From: CBDHEY01 sp965262305
Lineage (GTDB): Bacteria; Pseudomonadota; Gammaproteobacteria; Pseudomonadales; Cellvibrionaceae
Direction of reading: 5' to 3'
Length of the DNA: 64,000 nt
Assembly (NCBI GenBank): GCA_965262305.1
Contig: CBDHEY010000004.1
Coordinates: 1,178,001-1,242,000 of the forward strand
Numbering within the stretch: position 1 is the stretch's first letter; each line of letters starts with the position of its first letter. Positions 32,398 to 41,349 of this stretch are shown here, piece after piece. A program made the translations under genes and the position numbers. The notes below the pieces were generated by a model. That model had not been told where the DNA came from, did not search any database, and saw only the letters and a program-made list of their open reading frames with translations.

Positions 32398-32661
32398 CTA
32401 TTTTAGGTTGATTTGCGTTCCTAAAAGTTGGTTAACTTGGGTTTGAATATAACTACTTATTTTTGAATTAATTTGGTCCGCAAATTTGCGAAGGTTTTGT
32501 TCCACTTTTTGGGTAATTGCTTTCGAGGCGAGAAGGTCAATATCTTTCACCTCATTTTCAGTTGCTAAGCTGCCCTGAATATTGATCGATAGTATGATAA
32601 CTGCGCAAGCAAAAGCGCTTTTAGTTTTTCCACTAGGGATATGGTTTGTTCTGATACTCAT
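32398..32661 (-). CDS. Small exported protein, paralogue A, 87 aa
   Basis: An N-terminal signal peptide (basic start, then SAFACAVIILSINIQGSLA) precedes about 53 residues that form an amphipathic helix: ASKAITQKVEQNLRKFADQI and NSKISSYIQTQVNQLLGTQI. The pattern of Ile/Val/Leu spaced by three or four suggests a helical bundle or a small coiled coil. It is similar in plan and in several positions to the next gene upstream. A palindrome sits about 31 bases before the start. Confidence 0.82.
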   Translation of the reverse strand: MSIRTNHIPSGKTKSAFACAVIILSINIQGSLATENEVKDIDLLASKAITQKVEQNLRKFADQINSKISSYIQTQVNQLLGTQINLK

Positions 32662-32691
32662 TTTAGCGTCTCCTGTAATTTTATAATGATA

Positions 32692-32711
32692 ATGGTTAGA
32701 TGTCTAACTAT
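32692..32711. promoter_or_regulatory. Putative MarR-type operator 1
   Basis: GTTAGA-TG-TCTAAC at 32695-32708 forms a perfect 6-bp inverted repeat, within a 20-mer that matches operator 2 in 18 positions. It lies about 31 bases before the ATG of paralogue A, where a repressor would block the promoter. Confidence 0.75.
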
Positions 32712-32729
32712 ATGTTTCAAAAAAAATTG

Positions 32730-32984
32730 TTAACGGTTGGTAATGCGATTAAGGCTTTCGCTAACGAATGATTGAATTTGCAAACTAATGGCATCATTCA
32801 CATTGTCAGTAATCGTTTTTATCTTTTTATCCACTTTACTTGCCAAGCTTTTTGACAGTTTGCTGTCCATAGTCATGTAATCCGTTTCGTTTGCGATGCT
32901 GAAGTTGGTACTTACTGTTATTGTCATTCCGGTAAATATAGCTAAAGCCTTTAGAGTTTTTTTCGTTTGTTTGTTAAATTTCAT
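32730..32984 (-). CDS. Small exported protein, paralogue B, 84 aa
   Basis: A signal peptide (MKFNKQTKKTLKALAIFTGM and on, cleavage near SIA) leads to a mature part of about 53 residues: SKLSKSLASKVDKKIKTITD and NVNDAISLQIQSFVSESLNR. The mature part shares the LAxKxxxKV...IxxxIQxxV pattern with the downstream gene, so the two are tandem paralogues that have diverged strongly. A 20-bp perfect palindrome lies 36 bases before the ATG. No known family. Confidence 0.82.
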   Translation of the reverse strand: MKFNKQTKKTLKALAIFTGMTITVSTNFSIANETDYMTMDSKLSKSLASKVDKKIKTITDNVNDAISLQIQSFVSESLNRITNR

Positions 32985-33020
32985 GCTTAATTCCTTGTTT
33001 AGTTAGAAGTCGAATTAAAT

Positions 33021-33040
33021 ATAGTTAGATATCTAACTAT
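33021..33040. promoter_or_regulatory. Putative MarR-type operator 2 (perfect 20-bp palindrome)
   Basis: ATAGTTAGATATCTAACTAT is exactly self-complementary over 20 bases. It stands 36 bases before the start of paralogue B. A further half-site GTTAGAAG lies at 33002-33009. The adjacent MarR-family gene is the likely regulator. Confidence 0.8.
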
Positions 33041-33153
33041 ATGCAAGTGTTTTTGTGTAAATCTGAAAATTAATCATGATTTTTGATAAAAAATGATCAT
33101 ATAGAGCTATTTGTGATCGTTATCCCGGTTTTCCAATAGGGGTATTGCGGCGT

Positions 33154-33858
33154 TCATCGTAATTTGGGAGTCCGCGCTAACGTCCATACATCTACTTTAG
33201 AAGCGCCTTTTTCTTTGAGTGCTTTTACAAGGATTTCGGCAGTTACCCCTGTAGTCATTACATCATCGACGATGGCTAAGTGTTTTCCTGTAAGATCGTC
33301 AGAAACCGAGAAAGTGTCTCTGAGATTTTTTAACCGTTCATTGCGTTTTAGGGTATGTTGGGGCGTTGAATATACTGTTTTTTTTACAAGGTTTTTGACA
33401 GGTAACTTTAACTCTGAGCCCAAGCATTGCGCAATGACAGCGCTTTGGTTGTAGCCTCGTTTCAAAAATTTCCTCCAATGCAGTGGCACGGGGACTAACG
33501 CGTCGGGCAGTTCTGTTTTGTCATAGTATTGTTCAATTCTCTCTAGAAGCTTATTTAATAATAGATCTACCCAATGGTAATTTCTCTGGTTTTTCAGTTG
33601 ATGTATTAGATGAGATAAGTTGTTGTTGTAAACATAGGCGCAAATGGCTTTGTCGTAGTTTGGCAGTCTGGTTTGACATTCGCTACAGATTTGATTTTCT
33701 GTACTTAGCGGTAAATCACATACTCTGCATCCTTGGTTGTTTTCCATGAAATCTAAAGTGCAGTCTGTGCAAACGGGTTCAGTAGAAGGTGCACCGCAGA
33801 GGTGGCAATAGCGAGGAAGCGGTAATCCAACACCGAGTTTTTTAAATAAATTGTCCAT
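33154..33858 (-). CDS. comF: ComF-family phosphoribosyltransferase-like protein
   Basis: The N-terminal zinc-finger-like part has Cys pairs (CHLCGAPSTEPVCTDC and CRVCDLPLSTENQICSEC). The C-terminal domain has the phosphoribosyltransferase motif (HLAIVDDVMTTGVTAEIL), with RGYNQSAVIAQCL and QHTLKRNERLKNL before it, the standard ComF/GntX order. In competent bacteria ComF takes part in DNA uptake; in other gammaproteobacteria the role is less clear. Length (234) is usual. It is divergent from the biotin operon, an arrangement common in this group. Confidence 0.94.
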   Translation of the reverse strand: MDNLFKKLGVGLPLPRYCHLCGAPSTEPVCTDCTLDFMENNQGCRVCDLPLSTENQICSECQTRLPNYDKAICAYVYNNNLSHLIHQLKNQRNYHWVDLLLNKLLERIEQYYDKTELPDALVPVPLHWRKFLKRGYNQSAVIAQCLGSELKLPVKNLVKKTVYSTPQHTLKRNERLKNLRDTFSVSDDLTGKHLAIVDDVMTTGVTAEILVKALKEKGASKVDVWTLARTPKLR

Positions 33859-33899
33859 AATCTTTCCTAAAATTAGTAAACCAGGCTGCTCTCCCTAAG

Positions 33900-33928
33900 T
33901 TGACAGCCATTGCTGGCACATATATTGT
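33900..33928 (+). promoter_or_regulatory. Putative sigma70 promoter of the biotin operon
   Basis: TTGACA (33900-33905) and TATTGT (33923-33928) are separated by 17 bases, 50 bases before bioB. No BirA-type TTGTAAACC palindrome is evident near it, so regulation by BirA is not supported here. Confidence 0.65.
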
Positions 33929-33978
33929 GCCCTCAAAATATTTCTTAGTCTAATTTTGCACGTTATTTAGGTTATCCC

Positions 33979-35061
33979 ATGACACACCCTTCTGATTTTA
34001 TGGCTAACGCTGGAAAAATTCGCCACGACTGGTCTCGGAATGAAATTCTGCAACTGTTCTCAATGCCGTTTAATGATCTTTTATTTTTGGCGCAATCCGT
34101 TCATAGAAGATTTTTCGACCCAAATCAGGTACAGGTGAGTACTCTTTGCTCTATTAAGACTGGCGCTTGCCCTGAAGATTGTGCTTATTGCCCCCAGAGT
34201 GCGCGATATGATACCGGTCTTGAACGCGAGAAATTAATGGAAATTGAAAAAGTGGTTGAGGAAGCGCGTCAGGCTAAAGCTTCGGGAGCAACACGATTTT
34301 GTATGGGGGCTGCTTGGCGCTCACCAAAGGATCGTGATTTGGCCTATGTAACTAAGATGGTTGAGGAGGTTAAGGCGTTAGGGATGGAGACTTGCATGAC
34401 CCTGGGCATGCTTTCTACCGAGCAAGCACAAAACCTTGCGTCGGCAGGGCTTGATTATTACAACCATAACCTAGATACGTCACCAGAATATTATGGAGAT
34501 ATTATTACCACTAGAACTTATCAAGATAGGTTAGATACATTAGCGAATGTTCGTGATGCTGGAATGAAAGTTTGTTGTGGTGGTATCGTTGGTATGGGCG
34601 AGGAAGAAAGAGATCGTGCTGGCTTACTTCTGCAACTTGCGAATATGTCTATTCATCCTGAGTCAGTGCCGATTAACATGTTAGTCAAGGTCGAAGGAAC
34701 ACCTCTTGAGAACCAAGAAGATCTAGATCCATTTGATTTTGTTCGAACTATTGCGGTGGCGCGTGTTCTTATGCCGAAATCTTATGTTCGTTTATCTGCG
34801 GGTCGTGAAGAAATGAACGAGCAAATGCAAGCTATGGCATTTTTTGCCGGTGCCAATTCTATTTTTTATGGCGAAAAATTGCTTACTACGCCGAATCCAG
34901 AGGCGAGCAAGGATATGCAACTTTTTGCTCGATTGGGGATTAGGCCAGAAGAACGCACTGAGACTGATGAAGTTGATTCGATCGAAGTCGATAACGATGT
35001 GGGTTTGTCGGGCGTTAACTCCCAAAACAATGCCACGTTTTACAATGCTGCTGCTAACTAA
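33979..35061 (+). CDS. bioB: Biotin synthase
   Basis: Radical SAM enzyme that inserts sulphur into dethiobiotin. The SAM-cluster motif CPEDCAYCPQS follows TLCSIKTGA, and the NHNLDTSPEYY and CCGGIVGMGE blocks are both present. The 360 residues are slightly longer than E. coli BioB (346) because of an extra acidic C-terminal tail. It is the first gene of bioB-bioF-bioHC-bioD, in tight succession; bioA is absent from the window. No clear ribosome-binding site precedes the ATG. Confidence 0.98.
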   Translation: MTHPSDFMANAGKIRHDWSRNEILQLFSMPFNDLLFLAQSVHRRFFDPNQVQVSTLCSIKTGACPEDCAYCPQSARYDTGLEREKLMEIEKVVEEARQAKASGATRFCMGAAWRSPKDRDLAYVTKMVEEVKALGMETCMTLGMLSTEQAQNLASAGLDYYNHNLDTSPEYYGDIITTRTYQDRLDTLANVRDAGMKVCCGGIVGMGEEERDRAGLLLQLANMSIHPESVPINMLVKVEGTPLENQEDLDPFDFVRTIAVARVLMPKSYVRLSAGREEMNEQMQAMAFFAGANSIFYGEKLLTTPNPEASKDMQLFARLGIRPEERTETDEVDSIEVDNDVGLSGVNSQNNATFYNAAAN

Positions 35062-35073
35062 GCTAGATTTTTG

Positions 35074-36246
35074 ATGACCCTAGATACTGAGCTAGCTAAA
35101 GAATTACTTAGCCGCAAAGAATCTTTTAATTATCGCAAAAGGCAAATTATTGAATCGCCGCAAGGCGTTTCTGTGGTGCGTGGAGGAAAAAAGCTTTTAT
35201 CATTTTGTAGCAATGATTATCTTGGTTTAGCAAATCATGAAAAAGTGAAAGAAGCTTTTATCTCCGCAACGCATCGCTACGGTGTTGGAAGTGGCGCATC
35301 TCATTTAGTTTGTGGTCACTCTGAAGAACATCACCGATTAGAAGAAGAGCTAGCCGAATTTGTCGAGCGTCCTAGAGCGATTTTATTTTCTACCGGATAT
35401 ATGGCAAATCTCGGCGTTATAAACGCGCTAGTGGATAAAGGTGATGCTGTTTTTGAAGACAAACTTAATCATGCGTCATTAATTGACGGTGGGTTACTTT
35501 CTCGATCTGAATTTGTTCGCTTTCGCCACAATGATATGGAGCATCTAGAAAGCCGGCTTTCGAGAACACAGGCTAAAAGAAAATTGGTGGTTACTGATGG
35601 TGTATTTAGCATGGATGGTAATTTAGCCAATTTGCCAAAGCTTTCTGCAACGGCACATAAGTATGGTGCCCATGTGATGGTGGACGATGCACATGGTTTT
35701 GGATGCATTGGCGATAAAGGAAAGGGAACAGTAAATTACCACGGTGTTAATGCTTATCAAGTCCCTATATTGGTAGGAACTCTTGGAAAAGCATTTGGGA
35801 CCTTTGGTGCTTTTGTCGCTGGATCTAAAGCTCTTATTGAATCTCTTATTCAATTTTCTCGATCGTATATATATACCACCGCGATTCCACCAGCTTTGGC
35901 AGCTGCGACTCGTACAAGTTTGCGTATTTTGGAATCTGAATCCTATCGAAGGGAAAACTTGAATGCTCGAATAGCACAGTTCAGGAATGGTTGTGCCGAC
36001 TTGGGATTGAACTTATTACCTTCACTCACACCAATTCAACCGCTATTAATTGGCGATAATAAATTAGCTTCAGATATTTCCGCTATACTTGAAAAAAAAG
36101 GAATTTGGGCAACAGCAATTAGACCTCCTACTGTGCCGAACGGAACCGCAAGAATTAGATTTACGTTTACCGCAGATCATACCGAATCTCATATAGACCA
36201 GCTCCTAGACTGCTTGGATAAGCAAGTCACCAATTTAGTTGTTTAA
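35074..36246 (+). CDS. bioF: 8-amino-7-oxononanoate synthase
   Basis: PLP-dependent enzyme condensing pimeloyl-thioester with alanine. The ATG at 35074 is chosen over a TTG one codon upstream. Family landmarks include LLSFCSNDYLGLANH, GSGASHLVCGH, VDDAHGFGCIG and the Lys-binding VGTLGKAFGTFGAFV. Length about 390 matches other BioF proteins. It starts 12 bases after bioB and ends one base before bioHC. Confidence 0.97.
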   Translation: MTLDTELAKELLSRKESFNYRKRQIIESPQGVSVVRGGKKLLSFCSNDYLGLANHEKVKEAFISATHRYGVGSGASHLVCGHSEEHHRLEEELAEFVERPRAILFSTGYMANLGVINALVDKGDAVFEDKLNHASLIDGGLLSRSEFVRFRHNDMEHLESRLSRTQAKRKLVVTDGVFSMDGNLANLPKLSATAHKYGAHVMVDDAHGFGCIGDKGKGTVNYHGVNAYQVPILVGTLGKAFGTFGAFVAGSKALIESLIQFSRSYIYTTAIPPALAAATRTSLRILESESYRRENLNARIAQFRNGCADLGLNLLPSLTPIQPLLIGDNKLASDISAILEKKGIWATAIRPPTVPNGTARIRFTFTADHTESHIDQLLDCLDKQVTNLVV

Positions 36247-36247
36247 A

Positions 36248-37804
36248 ATGTTAACTGAATATCTCTCGTCTTCGAATAGTTCTTATAGATCAATTCCTCT
36301 CGTACTCTTAAATGGCTGGGGAATAAATAAGTCGGTATGGACTAATCTGTTATCTGAGTTAAGAATTCATTTTGATGTTGTTATTATGGATTTTCCCGGA
36401 TTAGGTGAAAATCAATTATTGGATTTTAACGACTTGGAGGAGTTTGAATCTCACATTGAAAAAGCGTTACCCGAAGCTTGTCTGTTGGTAGGTTGGTCTT
36501 TAGGGGGAATGATCGCAACACGCTTGGCTGCTCGTTTTCCAAAAAAAGTATTAGGCTTGATCACTTTGGCAACAAACCAAAGCTTTGTTGAAGATGAGTT
36601 TTGGGAGAGAGCAATGGAAGTGGATGTATTTGAGAATTTCTATAAGAATTTTTTGGAAAACCCAGAAAAGACGCTCTCTAGATTTGTGTCCTTGCAGGCA
36701 AAGGGAGATGAAAATCGAAAGTCTATTTTATCCGAGCTCAGTGATCATAAAATCGCGTTAAATTCCGAAAGTGTTTTAAATTTAACGAAAATGCTGAACT
36801 TCCTTCGAGACATAAAAAATTATTCGATAATGTCCAAACTTCATCAACCTTGTTTATGTATTTTTGGAGATAAAGATCAGTTAGTTCCTTTTGAATCTTC
36901 TAAATCTCTTAATAGGAGTAATCAACGCGTTTTGGTACTGAAAGGTGTTGGTCATGCACTACCAGTTTCCTCTCCCAAGTCTATTGGTGATGCAATGAAT
37001 CATTTTGTAGAGAGCATAGTGAACGAAACTAAAAGAAAAAAGAAGGTGTCTTATGCTTTTAGTCAAGCGGCAAAAAAGTACGATGAGTTTGCCCATCTCC
37101 AAAAGTATGTTGCGCAAAAACTTTTTGAAAAAAAAGAATCTTATACAGGTATTATCTTGGATTTGGGTTGTGGCACAGGATGGTTTGCGGAGAGAGTCAA
37201 TAAAAACAAATCGAATGCCCGAGTGCTGGGTATTGATCTCTCATTGGGAATGTTACAAACGGCTTCTAATAAAAAAAACTATGATGCAAGATGGGTTTGT
37301 GCAGATATGGAAAAATTGCCCATATCAAGTCACAGTGTCGATTGTATTTATTCGAGTCTCAGTCTTCAGTGGGTTAATTATCCTAAGTCGACTTTCTCTG
37401 AAATGTTTAGAGTTCTAAAACCGAAAGGTAAAATTTTCATTGCAACATTGGGCCCGAAGTCCTTGTATGAGCTGCGAGAGGCATGGGAAAAAATTGATAA
37501 GCTGAATCATGTTAATCAATTTTTTGAATATGAACATATATGCGATCAGCTTACAGAGACTGGTTTTGACCTCTTAAAGGGAGAGCAAGAGCAAGTTGTT
37601 CTTTCCTATGGTTCTGTAATTGATCTAATGCGAGAACTGAAAACCATCGGGGCGAATTCGTTAAATTCAGAACGAGTGAAAGGATTAACGACACCTAAGA
37701 AACTTAATGATTTAATAAAAAACTATGAACAATTTCGGCTAGAAACAGATTTGGTGCCTGCAACCTATGAAGTCTACTATTTCTGCGGTCAAAAAGGCGA
37801 GTAG
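36248..37804 (+). CDS. BioH-BioC fusion protein (biotin carboxylesterase and methyltransferase), 518 aa
   Basis: The N-terminal 260 residues are a BioH-like alpha/beta hydrolase: LVLLNGWGINKSVW, nucleophile Ser in GWSLGGMIATRLAARF, Asp in FGDKDQLVP and His in GHALPV. The C-terminal 250 are BioC, the malonyl-ACP O-methyltransferase: YAFSQAAKKYDEFAHLQKYV, the SAM-binding DLGCGTGWFAERV, and LSLQWV near the end. BioC methylates malonyl-ACP to start pimeloyl synthesis, and BioH removes the methyl ester at the end. Both steps are thus in one chain. A TTG nine bases upstream is an alternative start. Confidence 0.93.
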   Translation: MLTEYLSSSNSSYRSIPLVLLNGWGINKSVWTNLLSELRIHFDVVIMDFPGLGENQLLDFNDLEEFESHIEKALPEACLLVGWSLGGMIATRLAARFPKKVLGLITLATNQSFVEDEFWERAMEVDVFENFYKNFLENPEKTLSRFVSLQAKGDENRKSILSELSDHKIALNSESVLNLTKMLNFLRDIKNYSIMSKLHQPCLCIFGDKDQLVPFESSKSLNRSNQRVLVLKGVGHALPVSSPKSIGDAMNHFVESIVNETKRKKKVSYAFSQAAKKYDEFAHLQKYVAQKLFEKKESYTGIILDLGCGTGWFAERVNKNKSNARVLGIDLSLGMLQTASNKKNYDARWVCADMEKLPISSHSVDCIYSSLSLQWVNYPKSTFSEMFRVLKPKGKIFIATLGPKSLYELREAWEKIDKLNHVNQFFEYEHICDQLTETGFDLLKGEQEQVVLSYGSVIDLMRELKTIGANSLNSERVKGLTTPKKLNDLIKNYEQFRLETDLVPATYEVYYFCGQKGE

Positions 37805-37807
37805 CTA

Positions 37808-38485
37808 ATGAAAACCTATTTTGTGACCGGCACAGACACAGGAATTGGAAAAACATTTGTTTGTTCTTCGCTTCTTTCATCAGCGAAAAATCTGGGATAT
37901 TCGACTCTGGGATTAAAACCGATAGCTGCTGGGTGTGAAGAAACAGAGAATGGACTAAGAAATGAAGACGCACTCGCGTTACAAAAATTTTCTACAGTAA
38001 ACCTTTCTTACAAAGAAACAAATCCGTTTGCTCTAAAAGAAGCGATCGCTCCACATATTGCCGCTGAAAAAGAAGAGCTGCAGTTAAGTGTTAAAGATAT
38101 TTTGGTGCATGTAAAAAAATCAACGGCAAGCTTTGCTAATTTGTGTGTCATTGAAGGAGCCGGGGGTTGGAAAGTGCCCATCAACGAAACGGAAACCATG
38201 GCCGATTTAGCGTTGGCTTTAGGCTTTCCAATTATTTTCGTTGTAGGTATTCGGCTTGGCTGTATAAATCATGGAATGATATCGGCGGAGTCGTTAATAA
38301 ATGATGGTGCTGAAGTGGCTGGGTGGATAGCAAATGTCGTTGAAAAAGATATGCCTGCAGAAGCTGAAAATGTTGATACATTGATAAAAAACCTACCCTT
38401 CGAGTTTTTAGGTAAAATTGCCTATTCTCCTGGTTTATCGTCTGAAAAAGCCCCAAGCTTTCCTAATATTCACCGTTTGCTTTAG
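37808..38485 (+). CDS. bioD: Dethiobiotin synthetase
   Basis: ATP-dependent carboxylation of DAPA to dethiobiotin. The P-loop GTDTGIGKTFVCSSLL, the KPIAAGCEE motif and VIEGAGGWKVPINE are all present. Length 225 is normal. It begins three bases after bioHC and closes the operon; bioA would be needed elsewhere in the genome for DAPA synthesis. Confidence 0.97.
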   Translation: MKTYFVTGTDTGIGKTFVCSSLLSSAKNLGYSTLGLKPIAAGCEETENGLRNEDALALQKFSTVNLSYKETNPFALKEAIAPHIAAEKEELQLSVKDILVHVKKSTASFANLCVIEGAGGWKVPINETETMADLALALGFPIIFVVGIRLGCINHGMISAESLINDGAEVAGWIANVVEKDMPAEAENVDTLIKNLPFEFLGKIAYSPGLSSEKAPSFPNIHRLL

Positions 38486-38690
38486 TGGAAATATATATTA
38501 CTTTCAATGTAAATCAGTTGTTTGAGAAATATTAATTAGAGCTACAACTTTCCAATATGAAAAAGCTGATCTATTCTAAAAAATAGGCTCCCCCAACTGA
38601 GGGCTTGTTTGAACTGAGGCATCAAGAATAGTTCAAACATCAAAAATTCTATATGTTTCATTGAGAACTCTGGAAATCCTGGTTAATCGC

Positions 38691-39803
38691 ATGGCTTGGT
38701 TTCGACTTTCGACATTACTTTATTGTTTCACCTTTCAATGGATTATGTTCGCGATTTTGGCAGCAATTTCTGAATCCTACATCGTTTTATGGGTTTGGGC
38801 TGTTTCAGCTTCTGTACTGGGATTGATCTTTATTGCAAATGCTAATGTCAAAAATAGGTTGTTAGGAAATCAGCTTGCGCAGATAGGGAGCTCGCTATCA
38901 AACTATGATGCAAGTAAATTTTGCCTCAAATATATGGACGGTGTCGAACTTGGTTTTTTACAAGGTCTTCGTACCATTAAGCGCTCAGAGCAGAAATTTC
39001 AAGATGCTCTTTCTGAGATGGAGTATTCGGCCAATGAACTCGTTAAAACTACTCAAGCATTTGCTAAAAATGCGACAGAACAATCTCAGTCTGCATCCTC
39101 AACTGCTGCTGCAGTAACTCAAATTAGCCATAGTACCGAAGAAGTCTCTACTAGAATAAAACAGACATATGCGTTAGCAGAACAGGCCAGAGAATTAAGT
39201 CTCCAGGGTAAAGAGTCAATTGTTAAATCTCGTATAGAGGTTGAACAAGTCGCTGATTTGGCCACCCAAACTATGGATAAAGTGAATGACTTAGCGATAA
39301 GGTCTCAAAAAGTTACAGATATGTCGAAAGTAATCGAAGAAATAGCGGAGAAAACCAATTTGCTTGCCTTGAATGCCGCTATCGAAGCAGCAAGAGCCGG
39401 AGAAAATGGACGTGGCTTTTCAGTTGTTGCAGACGAGGTGAGAAATCTAGCGAATCAGTGTCACGGCTCTGCTATCGAAATTACGAAAAACATCGAAGGC
39501 GCCAATGATTATATGGAGAGTGTTTCGTCAAGTATGGAAAAGGTGATTTCTAGAGTCGGAACCTGTATTGATCAAACTCGACGAGCAGAGGAGCACTTAG
39601 TCGGTATTGCCGAAAAAAACGATTCTGTCTCTGATGAAATCAATTTGATTGCTAGTGCAATGGTTGAACAGGGACATGCATCACGTGAAATTTCTTCTCA
39701 TATTGAAATAGTCTCGGTTAAGGCAGAAGAAAATAGTTTTATGGCAAATCAATCTGCGAACTTAACAGATTATTTGCATCAATTAGCAAAGCGATTGAAA
39801 TGA
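38691..39803 (+). CDS. Methyl-accepting chemotaxis-like signalling protein without ligand domain, 370 aa
   Basis: Two transmembrane helices near the N-terminus (LLYCFTFQWIMFAILAAI and VLWVWAVSASVLGLIFIA) are separated by a loop too short for a sensor domain. A coiled-coil adaptation region follows, then the conserved hairpin tip EEIAEKTNLLALNAAIEAAR and GRGFSVVADEVRNLANQ, the CheA/CheW contact. The ATG at 38691 is preferred over a TTG 30 bases upstream; neither has a good ribosome-binding site. The stop overlaps the next gene by four bases, so that gene probably supplies the sensor. Confidence 0.9.
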   Translation: MAWFRLSTLLYCFTFQWIMFAILAAISESYIVLWVWAVSASVLGLIFIANANVKNRLLGNQLAQIGSSLSNYDASKFCLKYMDGVELGFLQGLRTIKRSEQKFQDALSEMEYSANELVKTTQAFAKNATEQSQSASSTAAAVTQISHSTEEVSTRIKQTYALAEQARELSLQGKESIVKSRIEVEQVADLATQTMDKVNDLAIRSQKVTDMSKVIEEIAEKTNLLALNAAIEAARAGENGRGFSVVADEVRNLANQCHGSAIEITKNIEGANDYMESVSSSMEKVISRVGTCIDQTRRAEEHLVGIAEKNDSVSDEINLIASAMVEQGHASREISSHIEIVSVKAEENSFMANQSANLTDYLHQLAKRLK

Positions 39804-40606
39804 GCGAATTGTTAATATTTTCTGCCTTATTCACAATCCCTTTAATTTGTATTGCTTACATGTTTTTTGAATCGTATTCGAACCGATTGAAAATTCATAA
39901 TAGACAACGAGAAGGGCTTATTTATATTCTAGAGCTAAAGAAGGTTTTGGACTTTGGGCAGAAACACCGTGGCCTTACCACTGGTTATCTTAAAGGCGAT
40001 AGTTCGCTATTAACTGAGATTTCAAATGTTCAAGAAAAATTAAATTCATTATTCCTTGAGTTGAAATTCGAAAGTGACTTAGGCTTAGCATGGAGAAAAA
40101 TAGTCGATGATTGGAAAATATTAAAAAGTACCTATAAAAATGAATCTGTTGCAGTCAACTTTGAATCTCACGTAATCTGGATAACCCAGGTCCTAAACTT
40201 TATTGAAGAAGTTGCAGAAACTCAATCGCTGTTAAGTGTGGAGACTTTTTCCAGTTATAAACACGATTTTTTATGGACCGACATGCTTCAAGCTATTGAA
40301 TATATGGGGCAAGCACGCGCACTAGGAACCGGGGTTGCTGCTTCAAAAGAATTTAATAGTATTGAAAAGATTCGCGCGCAATATTTGTATAATAAAATTA
40401 GTTATGCAGTAGAACAATTAGAGGGAATTCTCGAGCTGTCTGATGAATTAAAAGAAAAAGTTCGGACCTTCCAAAAATACCTGTCTATTGAATTGCACCA
40501 GACGCCAATTAAGGTTTCATCACACGAATTTTTTGAAATTGCAACTCAAGCGATTGGTCTTATGTATGAACATTTTGAACATGCAATACAATCGATTGAA
40601 ATTTAA
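39800..40606 (+). CDS. Membrane-anchored NIT-like sensor protein, 268 aa
   Basis: One N-terminal helix (LLIFSALFTIPLICIAYMFF) precedes a helical domain of about 230 residues. Features of the nitrate/nitrite-sensing (NIT) four-helix domain are visible: FGQKHRGLTTGYLKGD, matching the family's Arg-Gly motif in the first helix, and EYMGQARALGTGVAAS in the later helix. The similarity is moderate, and the ligand is not implied. Positive residues after the helix (RLKIHNRQR) favour a cytoplasmic domain by the positive-inside rule, although NIT domains are usually periplasmic. Its ATGA overlap with the MCP gene shows coupling. Confidence 0.78.
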   Translation: MSELLIFSALFTIPLICIAYMFFESYSNRLKIHNRQREGLIYILELKKVLDFGQKHRGLTTGYLKGDSSLLTEISNVQEKLNSLFLELKFESDLGLAWRKIVDDWKILKSTYKNESVAVNFESHVIWITQVLNFIEEVAETQSLLSVETFSSYKHDFLWTDMLQAIEYMGQARALGTGVAASKEFNSIEKIRAQYLYNKISYAVEQLEGILELSDELKEKVRTFQKYLSIELHQTPIKVSSHEFFEIATQAIGLMYEHFEHAIQSIEI

Positions 40607-41091
40607 TTTATCATTTTTAACTTAGATTGTTTCGCGCAATGTCCAGAAAAGGGTTGTCCGTTTTCAACAAGATATTTCAAACTGGCGAGAGATTTATTTC
40701 TTGTTCGCATTGAAATCATCGCAATCATAGGCTCGAACATTCGCCCGAACGCACCGTATTTTATTTCCACTTCGGCATTAGTTGTTACCAGAGTCTTCCC
40801 ATTGCATTGTTCTACCGCCCAGGTATTTTTGGCCTTTCTTACAAAAGGAATTCCTGTCGCCAGATAAGAAAAACTCACGCCATCACTCCAGTATACAATT
40901 TCTTCATTTACAACAACACTGTTTGTAAGAGTACATTCCCTTATGGTGCCAATTCCTTTTTTAGATTGACTTACACATATAGAAGAGTGAACAGGCTCTG
41001 ACCAAAGCGAGTTATTTTCAAGATCTGATAATACATTCCACGTATTTTCTTTCGTGGCGTCAATACAAACAGAAGCTTCTAATTTTAGCAT
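40603..41091 (-). CDS. SRPBCC-family protein, 162 aa
   Basis: The sequence has the START/Bet v1-like SRPBCC pattern: EASVCIDATKENTWNVLSDL at the start, the WSEPVHSSICV strand and a final GRMFEPMIAMISMRTRNKSL helix. Such proteins bind hydrophobic ligands in a helix-grip fold. No catalytic residues can be assigned. It converges with the preceding plus-strand gene, overlapping it by four bases, so the two are not cotranscribed. Confidence 0.85.
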   Translation of the reverse strand: MLKLEASVCIDATKENTWNVLSDLENNSLWSEPVHSSICVSQSKKGIGTIRECTLTNSVVVNEEIVYWSDGVSFSYLATGIPFVRKAKNTWAVEQCNGKTLVTTNAEVEIKYGAFGRMFEPMIAMISMRTRNKSLASLKYLVENGQPFSGHCAKQSKLKMIN

Positions 41092-41349
41092 CTCTGGTTC
41101 CTTTGTAGTAATACATCCAAGATAATTTAAAGCTGGCAGTATAGACGATTAGATGGGAGCTGTTGTCTAAGAGCCAAGGGTGGCTATAGTATAGATTTGA
41201 ATTTTGCGATATACAAAGAGAAATTTTAAAAAGTGATAAACGTGAGAACTGAATTGAGTTTTAATTAAACATGCATTCTTTAAACTGGATAATATGTTAA
41301 TTAAGCTTAGGCTAAAACGAAAAAATATTAGAGTTAACAAGAGGTTTCT

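Noticed and set aside
33859..33978. BirA operator before bioB
   Set aside because: No TTGTAAACC and paired GGTTTACAA half-sites were found; only a single TAGTAAACC-like half is present.
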